From Sphingobium terrigena (GTDB lineage: Bacteria; Pseudomonadota; Alphaproteobacteria; Sphingomonadales; Sphingomonadaceae), in NCBI RefSeq assembly GCF_003591655.1, contig NZ_QVRA01000004.1, positions 146,023 through 210,022 of the forward strand: a DNA stretch of 64,000 nucleotides, in the 5' to 3' direction. The notes beneath the pieces were generated by a model. The model made no database searches and had not been told where the DNA came from. It saw only the letters and a list, made by a program, of their open reading frames with translations. The translations under genes were made by a program, and so were the position numbers. Numbering within the stretch: the stretch's first letter is position 1; each line of letters opens with the position of its first letter. Below, one piece after another: positions 9,207-16,224 of this stretch.

Positions 9207-10143
9207 TGGCATGATCCATCTGCCCGGCGGCACCTTCCTGATGGGATCGGACCATTTCTATCCCGAAGAAGCGCCGGTGCGCCAAGTGCAGGTGGATGGG
9301 TTCTGGATCGACGAAACCCCCGTCACTAATCGCGACTTCGCCCGTTTCGTCGAAGCCACCGGTCACCGCACCCTGGCCGAGATTGCGCCCGACCCGAAGG
9401 ACTATCCCGGCATGGACCCGGCGATGGCGCAGGCGGGATCATTGCTGTTCCAGCGCACGCGCGGCCCGGTGGACCTGGGCGATTTCAGCCAGTGGTGGCA
9501 GTTCAGTTTCGGCACCGACTGGCGGCACCCGCATGGACCCGACAGTGAGCTGAACATATTGGCGGATCATCCCGTCGTCCATGTCGCCTATGCCGATGCA
9601 GAGGCCTATGCCGCATGGGCGGGCAAGGCGCTGCCGACCGAGGCGGAATGGGAATATGCCGCGCGGAGCGGGCTGGATGGTGCGGACTATGCCTGGGGTG
9701 ACGAGCTGACGCCGGGCGGTGTTTACCAGGCCAATTACTGGCAGGGGGCGTTCCCCTTCGCCAACACGATGGAGGATGGCTATGAGCGCACCTCGCCCGT
9801 CCGCACCTATCCCGCCAATGGCTATGGCCTGTTCGACATGATCGGCAATGTCTGGGAATGGACCACCGACTGGTTCGCCCGGCCCCGGATCGAGCGCAAG
9901 GCCAAGGGGAGTTGCTGCGTTCCCGCGAATCCGCGCGGCGGCACCAAGCGCGAAAGCCTGGACCCCGCCAATCCGGCCGTGCCGATCCCGCGCAAGGTGC
10001 TGAAGGGCGGATCGCATCTCTGTGCGCCCAATTATTGCCAGCGCTATCGCCCCGCCGCGCGCCATCCGCAGGCGGTGGACAGTTCGACCAGCCATATCGG
10101 TTTTCGCTGCATCATCCGGGACAAGAAGGGACCGCGCCCATGA
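9199..10143 (+). CDS. Formylglycine-generating enzyme (sulfatase-modifying factor)
   Basis: A 314-residue FGE-sulfatase domain protein that would oxidise the active-site Cys of type I sulfatases to formylglycine. LPGGTFLMGSD opens the domain, and TEAEWEYAARSG and GNVWEWTTDWF are its hallmarks. The decisive C-terminal motif is GGSHLCAPNYCQRYRPAAR: Cys275 and Cys280 have the same five-residue spacing as the two catalytic Cys of aerobic FGEs. This argues for a true FGE rather than one of the many related non-heme-iron paralogues that lack them. The start is taken as GTG 9199 (AAGG 9 nt upstream, overlapping the GH3 stop); ATG 9211 is the alternative. Its stop overlaps the sulfatase ATG by 4 bp, so the maturase and its client are translationally coupled. 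Confidence 0.92.
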   Translation: MTNGMIHLPGGTFLMGSDHFYPEEAPVRQVQVDGFWIDETPVTNRDFARFVEATGHRTLAEIAPDPKDYPGMDPAMAQAGSLLFQRTRGPVDLGDFSQWWQFSFGTDWRHPHGPDSELNILADHPVVHVAYADAEAYAAWAGKALPTEAEWEYAARSGLDGADYAWGDELTPGGVYQANYWQGAFPFANTMEDGYERTSPVRTYPANGYGLFDMIGNVWEWTTDWFARPRIERKAKGSCCVPANPRGGTKRESLDPANPAVPIPRKVLKGGSHLCAPNYCQRYRPAARHPQAVDSSTSHIGFRCIIRDKKGPRP

Positions 10144-11780
10144 ACACTGCCCGCCGCGCGCTGAACGCCGCCATGATCGCCGCCTGCACGCTGCTGGGAC
10201 CGGGCGCGCTGGCCAGGCCGGTGAATGCGCCGCCGAAGCCGACCAACATGATCTTCGTGCTGGTCGATGATCTGCGCTATGACGCGATGGGCTTCCTGAC
10301 GCCGGGCCTCCAGACTCCCAATATCGACGCGCTGGCGAAAAATGGGGTCTATTTCCCCAATGCGGTGGTGACATCCTCGCTCTGCTCGCCCAGCCGCGCG
10401 ACCATTCTGACCGGCCAGACCGCGCGCAACCATGGCGTGGTGGACAATAATAATAGTTCAGAGGAAGGGCTGACCTTCTTCCCAAAATATCTGCAGCAGG
10501 CGGGTTACCAGACCGGTTTCTTTGGCAAATGGCATATGGGGTTTGATACCGATGCCCCGCGCGAGGGCTTCGACAAATGGGTCAGCTTCAAGGGGCAAGG
10601 CACCTATTTCCCGACCGAACAGCTGTCGCCCGAACGGATCGCGGCGGGCGATCGCCAGATGCTCAATGTCGATGGCGCGCGTGTCAAACGCACCGGTTAT
10701 ATCACCGACGAACTGACCGATTACGCGATGAACTGGCTGGAGAAAGGGCGCGATCCGTCCAAGCCCTTCTTCCTGTATCTGAGCCACAAGGCCGTCCATA
10801 GCGACCCGCTGCCGCCGGACCGCTACAAGACGCAATATAGCAAGCTGGACATCAAGCTGCCCGCCAGCATGGCGAACACGCCCGAAAATAATGCGGGCAA
10901 GCCGCTATGGGTGCGCAACCAGCGCAACAGCTGGCACGGCGCGGACTTCCCCTATCATACCAACAACCCGATGACGGAGCAGGTGCGCGACTATTATCGC
11001 ACCCTGTCCCCGGTGGATGAAAGCCTGGGCCGGATCATGGCCTATCTGAAGAAGAACCATCTCGATAAAAATACGATGGTCGTCTTTTATTCCGACAATG
11101 GCTTCCTGATCGGCGAACATGGGTTGATCGACAAGCGCAATGCCTATGAACCGTCGGTGCGCGTGCCGATGATCGTCTGGGCGCCCGGCATGGTGCCCAA
11201 GGGGGTGACCAACCCGGCGGTGGTGCGCAATCTCGACCTGGCGCCGACCTTCCTCGACATCGCCCATGTCGCCAAGCCCACCCAGATGGAGGGCAAGAGC
11301 TTCTTGGCCCTCGCGGAGGGCAAGATCGATGAAAAGACCTGGAATCCGGGCGATTTCGTCTATGAATATTATTGGGAATGGAGCTTCCCGCAGACCCCCA
11401 CCACCTTCGCGATCGAGCGCGACCGGGTGAAATATATCCAATATCATGGCGTCTGGGATCTGGAGGAACTGTACGACCTCAAGAGCGATCCCGACGAGAT
11501 GCACAATCTGATCGACGATCCCCAATGGCTGGATAGCAAGATCACCCTGCGCAAGGCGCTGTTCGAGCAGCTTGGCAATAATAAGGGCCAACATGTTGTT
11601 CCCTATACGCGCAAGACCAGTTCGGGTCTGGTGAACCGCAATATCGACGGACCGCACGCGGCCGACTTCCCCGCCGACTGGTATGTAAAGTCCAACCTGC
11701 CGACGAAGATGAACGACCTGTTCGCCGACAGCCCGGCCAAGGCGAAGGCTGATGCGGAAGGCAAAAGCTATCACCCCTGA
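10140..11780 (+). CDS. Type I (formylglycine-dependent) sulfatase, exported
   Basis: A 546-residue sulfatase hydrolysing sulfate esters. It has an N-terminal signal peptide (residues about 1-25), metal-binding Asp43-Asp44 in FVLVDDLRYD, and the maturation motif C82-S-P-S-R86 in which Cys82 becomes formylglycine. Lys130 and His132 are in GKWHMG, and FYSDNGFLIGEHG supplies the distal metal ligands. The stretch TSSLCSPSRATILTGQ followed by NHGVVDNN resembles N-acetylglucosamine-6-sulfatase-like family S1 members more than choline or aryl sulfatases; this is a resemblance judged by eye. The start ATG 10140 overlaps the FGE stop. With a NagZ-type GH3 in the same operon, a 6-O-sulfated amino sugar is a reasonable substrate guess, but not proved. 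Confidence 0.93.
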   Translation: MNTARRALNAAMIAACTLLGPGALARPVNAPPKPTNMIFVLVDDLRYDAMGFLTPGLQTPNIDALAKNGVYFPNAVVTSSLCSPSRATILTGQTARNHGVVDNNNSSEEGLTFFPKYLQQAGYQTGFFGKWHMGFDTDAPREGFDKWVSFKGQGTYFPTEQLSPERIAAGDRQMLNVDGARVKRTGYITDELTDYAMNWLEKGRDPSKPFFLYLSHKAVHSDPLPPDRYKTQYSKLDIKLPASMANTPENNAGKPLWVRNQRNSWHGADFPYHTNNPMTEQVRDYYRTLSPVDESLGRIMAYLKKNHLDKNTMVVFYSDNGFLIGEHGLIDKRNAYEPSVRVPMIVWAPGMVPKGVTNPAVVRNLDLAPTFLDIAHVAKPTQMEGKSFLALAEGKIDEKTWNPGDFVYEYYWEWSFPQTPTTFAIERDRVKYIQYHGVWDLEELYDLKSDPDEMHNLIDDPQWLDSKITLRKALFEQLGNNKGQHVVPYTRKTSSGLVNRNIDGPHAADFPADWYVKSNLPTKMNDLFADSPAKAKADAEGKSYHP

Positions 11781-11804
11781 TCGCCCGTTTGAAAGGTCGC
11801 TTCG

Positions 11805-13061
11805 ATGACCCCTTCGCCATCGCCGCAAGCGAGCCGTCCGCCGGTGTCGCTTGGCTTCGTTGCCGTCTATGTGCTGGCGCAGTTCGGCATATGGGTGGCG
11901 CTGCTGACGCCGGTGGTGCTGACGCTGGCGTTGCGGGTCGGGGACATTGCGAGCGAAGCGGAAAAGGGCCGCTGGCTGGGGATCATCCTGGCGATTGGCG
12001 GCTTCGTTGCGCTGGTTGCGACGCCCATTTGTGGCGCGCTGTCGGACCGGACGCGCAGTCGCTTCGGGCGGCGGCGGCCATGGCTGGTCGGCGGTCTGGT
12101 GGTTGCCGGTTCGGGCCTGCTGATCCTGGGCCTGGCGCCCAACCTGCTGTTGCTGGGGCTGGGCTGGGTCATTTGCCAGGCCGGGTTCAACGCGATGCAG
12201 GCGGGCTGTCTGCCGATCCTGCCCGACGTCATTCCCGTGCGCTGGCAGGGCCGCGTCGCCGGGATGCTGGGCATGACATCGACAATGGGGACGTTCGCGG
12301 GCAGTTGGATCACCCAATATACACAGGGGTCGTCGCTGCTGATGTTTCTGACCCCCTTTGCCATCACCGTGGCGGGTATCGGCGCGCTGTGCCTGATCCT
12401 GCCCGATCGTCCGGCGCAGGGGGATGATCTTCGCCGGCTTGGCCCTTTCGCCATGCTGCGCGCGATTGGTGCGCCGTTCCGCGACTGGGACTTTAGCTGG
12501 GCGTTCGGCAGCCGTTTCCTCATCATGATGGCCTGGTCGTTCCTGCTGACCTATCAGCTCTTCTTCCTGACCGATCAGTTGTCGCTGCCGCGTGGCGAGG
12601 CGACGCAAGTGATGGTAAAATCCATGGCGATCATCGCGACCGCGACCATCGCCATCTCGCTGGTTGGCGGCTTCATCACCGACTGGACCGGGCGTCGCAA
12701 ACCGCTGGTGTTCCTGGCCGCGACGCTGGAGGCCGCCGGTTTCCTGACCATCGCGCTGGCGCCGTCCGTCCCGCAATTTCTGGTCGGCGTGGCGATGGCG
12801 GGGATCGGCAAGGGGCTGTATTTCGCCGTCGATCTTGCCCTGCTCGCCGCCATCCTGCCACGGCCGGAGGACAGCGCCAAGGATATGGGCGTGTTCCAGA
12901 TCGCCAACAGCCTACCCCAATCGCTGGCCCCCGCCATCGCGCCGATCATCCTGGCGATCGGCAGCGCGCAGGGGGACGATTATGCCGTCCTCTACATCGT
13001 CGGCTGTGGTTTTGCCCTGTTGGGTGCGGTCACCATCTGCCCGGTGCGCCGGTCGCGATAG
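11805..13061 (+). CDS. MFS / GPH-type sugar transporter
   Basis: A 418-residue inner-membrane permease with about 12 hydrophobic segments. The cytoplasmic loop DRTRSRFGRRRPW (residues 81-93) is the signature of the glycoside-pentoside-hexuronide and related sugar symporter branch. Start ATG 11805 has AAAGG about 10 nt upstream. It is the last gene of the glycan operon, 24 bp after the sulfatase, and would import the desulfated mono- or oligosaccharide, or the oligosaccharide for the signal-less GH3. Which sugar cannot be told from the sequence. Confidence 0.88.
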   Translation: MTPSPSPQASRPPVSLGFVAVYVLAQFGIWVALLTPVVLTLALRVGDIASEAEKGRWLGIILAIGGFVALVATPICGALSDRTRSRFGRRRPWLVGGLVVAGSGLLILGLAPNLLLLGLGWVICQAGFNAMQAGCLPILPDVIPVRWQGRVAGMLGMTSTMGTFAGSWITQYTQGSSLLMFLTPFAITVAGIGALCLILPDRPAQGDDLRRLGPFAMLRAIGAPFRDWDFSWAFGSRFLIMMAWSFLLTYQLFFLTDQLSLPRGEATQVMVKSMAIIATATIAISLVGGFITDWTGRRKPLVFLAATLEAAGFLTIALAPSVPQFLVGVAMAGIGKGLYFAVDLALLAAILPRPEDSAKDMGVFQIANSLPQSLAPAIAPIILAIGSAQGDDYAVLYIVGCGFALLGAVTICPVRRSR

Positions 13062-13272
13062 ACTGGCGGCCTTGCGTTTCCCACTCGGCGAACAATAGCT
13101 CTTTCATGGTCCGGTCGATCTGGCGTTTGTGTGGAGGAACGCCGCAAAACTGCTGTGGGGCAAACTTTGGAACCTGGATGCCATGAACGAGACGCAAACG
13201 CTTCGTCCGTTGCACGACACGATCGCATGGATGCTGGCAGACAGATAATGTCAGGCTGTGTAAGGAAGCCGG

Positions 13273-15297
13273 ATGACCGATAATAATCCCCTGCTCGATT
13301 CCGGCCTTCACCCGCGCTTTGGCGAGATCCGGCCCGACCATATCTTGCCCGCCGTCGAAACAGTGATTGCGCAGCATCGTGCGGCGATGCGGCGCTGTGC
13401 CGAGGCGCAGGGATATGACGCCATCTTTCTGGCGAAGGACCGTGCCGATGCGGCGCTATCGCGCGTGTGGCAGACCGTTTCTCATCTGGTCGGGGTCGCG
13501 AACACGCCGGAATTGCGCGCAGCGCATGGCGAGGTTCAGCCGATGATCGACAGCTATTTTGCCGAAGTCGGGCAGGATCGCGCGCTTTATGACGCTCTGG
13601 TCGCCATTCCGCGCGACGGGCTGGGTGAGGCGGAGGCGCGCGCGCTGGCGCTCACCTTGCAAGGGTTTGAGCTGTCTGGTGTAGGGCTGGATGATGAAGA
13701 GCGCGAAGCCTTTGCCGCCAACAGCGTGGCGCAGGGGCGGCTGGCGACCGAATTTGCCAATGCCGTGATGGACGCGACCGAAGCCTGGACGCTGCATGTC
13801 ACCGACCCCGCAAGGCTGGCAGGTGTGCCGGAGAGCGACCGGGGCGCCATGGCCCGCGCGGCTGAGGCCAAGGGTCTGGACGGCTGGCTGATCGACCTTC
13901 ATGCGCCGTCGGTGCGGGCGATTACCGGCTTTGCCGACGATCGCGATCTGCGGCGCACGGTTTATGAAGCCTATGGCACCCGCGCGTCGGATCAGGGACC
14001 CCATGCCGGGCAGTTCGACAATAGCGACCGGATCACGCAATTGCTGGCGTTGCGGCAGGAAGCGGCGGGGCTGTTGGGCTATGCCGATCCTGTCGCTTTG
14101 TCGCTGTCCACCAAAATGGCGCGCGATGGCGAGGAGGTCGATGCGTTTCTGGTCGATCTTGCCCGGCGGGCGCGCCCGCACGCCGAGCGGGAGCTGGCCG
14201 AGCTGGCCAAATTTGCGCAAGCGCAGCTGGGCATCGATACGCTGGAGCCATGGGATATCGCCTATGCGACCGAGCGGATGCGGCGCGCGGTCCATGCGCT
14301 GGACGAAGCCGAAATCCGCGCGCATCTGCCGCTGGCGCGGATATTGGACGGCCTGTTCGCGCTGGTGACCGAGCTTTACGGGGTGGACATTCGTCCCGCC
14401 GATGGCGCGCCAGTCTGGCATGAGGATGTGCGCTATTTTACCGTGCATGGCGCTGATGGCGCGCCGGTGGCTGCGCTCTATTGCGACCTGTTCGCCCGTG
14501 CGGGCAAGCGCGGGGGCGCATGGATGGATGTGTGCCGCCCACGCCTGCGTGAAGCCGACGCCGTGCAAATGCCGATCGCCTATCTGGTGTGCAATTTCGC
14601 CAGCGGCAGCGCGGGTCGTCCGGCGCATCTGACCCATCAGGAAATGGTGACGCTGTTCCATGAAATGGGCCATTGCCTCCACCATCTGCTGACGCAGGTC
14701 GATGTGCCATCGGTTGGCGGCATATCGGGCGTCGAATGGGATGCGGTGGAATTGCCCAGCCAGTTCATGGAAAATTTTGCCTGGGAACCCGCCATGTTGC
14801 GGCGCGTGTCCGCGCATGAGGAGAGCGGGCAGCCGCTGGATGAGGCGATGATCGGGCGGATGCTGGCGGCCCGGCGGTTCATGGGGGCGGTGGCGCTGCT
14901 GCGTCAGGTCGAATTTGCGCTGTTCGACCTGCGCCTGCATCAGTCGGCAGCACAGAAGGATGGTCCTTCGGTGCAGCAAATCGTCGCTGCCGTGCGGCAG
15001 GATGTGGCGGTGATCCATCCCCCGGCATGGCATCGCTTCTCCCACAGTTTCAGCCATATTTTCGCAGGCGGCTATGCGGCGGGCTATTACAGCTATTTGT
15101 GGGCCGAGCGCCTGTCCGCCGACGCATTCGAAGCCTTCGCCGAGGAAAAGGCGGATCGCGCGGCATTGGGCGGTCTGTTTCGGGACCATGTGCTGGCGCG
15201 GGGCGGATCGCGACCGGCGATCGACAATTTCGTCGCTTTCCGGGGGCGGCAGCCGGATTCCGCCGCGCTACTGCGCGCGCTGGGGCTGGCTGCCTGA
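13273..15297 (+). CDS. prlC: M3 family oligopeptidase A
   Basis: A 674-residue zinc metallopeptidase of the thimet oligopeptidase family, cytoplasmic (no signal sequence), degrading short peptides such as cleaved signal peptides. The zinc motif HEMGH (His463, Glu464, His467) lies in LFHEMGHCLHHLL, and the third ligand is in GVEWDAVELPSQFMENF. The C-terminal AGYYSYLWAERLSADAFEAF is typical of OpdA/PrlC. Length matches the family. ATG 13273 has AAGGAAG about 7 nt upstream. A 211-bp gap separates it from the sugar permease, so it is probably a separate housekeeping unit. It ends 2 bp before the convergent dehydrogenase gene. Confidence 0.94.
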   Translation: MTDNNPLLDSGLHPRFGEIRPDHILPAVETVIAQHRAAMRRCAEAQGYDAIFLAKDRADAALSRVWQTVSHLVGVANTPELRAAHGEVQPMIDSYFAEVGQDRALYDALVAIPRDGLGEAEARALALTLQGFELSGVGLDDEEREAFAANSVAQGRLATEFANAVMDATEAWTLHVTDPARLAGVPESDRGAMARAAEAKGLDGWLIDLHAPSVRAITGFADDRDLRRTVYEAYGTRASDQGPHAGQFDNSDRITQLLALRQEAAGLLGYADPVALSLSTKMARDGEEVDAFLVDLARRARPHAERELAELAKFAQAQLGIDTLEPWDIAYATERMRRAVHALDEAEIRAHLPLARILDGLFALVTELYGVDIRPADGAPVWHEDVRYFTVHGADGAPVAALYCDLFARAGKRGGAWMDVCRPRLREADAVQMPIAYLVCNFASGSAGRPAHLTHQEMVTLFHEMGHCLHHLLTQVDVPSVGGISGVEWDAVELPSQFMENFAWEPAMLRRVSAHEESGQPLDEAMIGRMLAARRFMGAVALLRQVEFALFDLRLHQSAAQKDGPSVQQIVAAVRQDVAVIHPPAWHRFSHSFSHIFAGGYAAGYYSYLWAERLSADAFEAFAEEKADRAALGGLFRDHVLARGGSRPAIDNFVAFRGRQPDSAALLRALGLAA

Positions 15298-15299
15298 TC

Positions 15300-16148
15300 C
15301 TAGCGGGCTGATATGGCCTGGAAGCTGGCCCGCATCCGTGCGGGATCGGCCTTTCGACCGGTAAAATGCTCGAAGGCTCCGGCTGCCTGAAAGATCGTCA
15401 TGCCGCTGCCGTCAAGAACGCGGCAACCGGCGGCGCGGGCTTCAGCGAGCAACTGGGTTTCGAGCGGAAAATAGACGATGTCGGTTACCCACAGGCGCGG
15501 TTCAAGACAGGCCTGTGGTACGGCGCTGCCGGGATAGCCGACCATGCCCAGCGGCGTCGCGTTGACGATGCCGTCGGCGCTGCCGATCGCCTGCGCGAGA
15601 TCGTCGCCCACGATCGCCCGACCATTGCCATAAATGGCGTTGAGTGACGCGCAGAGCGTTTGCGCGCGATCCCTGTTGGGATCGAACAGCACCAGCTTGC
15701 CTGTACCCATGCCCATCAGGGCGTGCGCCGTCGCGGCCCCTGCCCCGCCGGACCCCATCTGCACGACCTGATCCAGGGCGGCGCCCGGCAGGCCGGTGCG
15801 CAGATTTTCCGCAAAGCCGAAAATATCGCTATTATATCCGTAGCGGCGGCCATTGCGGAAGGCGACGGTATTGACCGCGCCGATCTGTGCTGCCTGTTCC
15901 GACAGTTCGTCCAGATGGGCGATAACCGCCTGCTTATAGGGGTGGGTGACGTTGACACCGGCGAAACCGCACAGCTGCAACGCCGCCAGCATCCTGTCGA
16001 GGTCCGCCTCCCCCAGCCCATCGGCGGCGAAATCGAACAGGCGATAGATGAGGTTCACCCCCTGCGCTGCGGCTTCCTGTTCATGCAGCCAGGGCGAGAG
16101 CGACCGCCCGATATCGCGACCGATCAAACCTGTCAGAAAGGATGCCAT
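15300..16148 (-). CDS. aroE: Shikimate/quinate dehydrogenase family protein
   Basis: A 282-residue NAD(P)-dependent dehydrogenase interconverting shikimate and 3-dehydroshikimate, or quinate and 3-dehydroquinate. The substrate domain has S16-L-S18-P, the catalytic Lys72 in NVTHPYK, N93 in AVNT and D108 in the NSDIFGF motif. The nucleotide domain carries GSGGAGAATAHAL. ATG 16148 is chosen over the longer open frame because the conserved FLTGLIGRDIGRSLSP start then sits at the N terminus as in all homologues. It lies 76 bp downstream of the TonB receptor in the same direction, inside a cluster with DHQ dehydratase-like and DHS dehydratase genes. A catabolic role (quinate or shikimate oxidation) is therefore likelier than a biosynthetic one. 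Confidence 0.92.
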   Translation of the reverse strand: MASFLTGLIGRDIGRSLSPWLHEQEAAAQGVNLIYRLFDFAADGLGEADLDRMLAALQLCGFAGVNVTHPYKQAVIAHLDELSEQAAQIGAVNTVAFRNGRRYGYNSDIFGFAENLRTGLPGAALDQVVQMGSGGAGAATAHALMGMGTGKLVLFDPNRDRAQTLCASLNAIYGNGRAIVGDDLAQAIGSADGIVNATPLGMVGYPGSAVPQACLEPRLWVTDIVYFPLETQLLAEARAAGCRVLDGSGMTIFQAAGAFEHFTGRKADPARMRASFQAISAR

Positions 16149-16224
16149 ATGATGAGCCAAGGCTGAAATATCCCGTGAAGAAAATCCGCTCCCCGCCGGA
16201 TGGCGGAGAGCGGGAGGGGGAGAG

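Noticed and set aside
10905..12776. 623-codon minus-strand frame
   Set aside because: Low-complexity His/Arg/Gln-rich translation opposite the sulfatase and sugar permease genes; typical of high-GC antisense frames.
13062..13272. Possible insertion-sequence remnant between permease and oligopeptidase genes
   Set aside because: Open frames here give no transposase motif and I found no terminal inverted repeats or target duplication; left as unassigned intergenic DNA.
13456..15189. 577-codon minus-strand frame
   Set aside because: Opposite the M3 oligopeptidase, whose zinc motif and length are intact on the plus strand.
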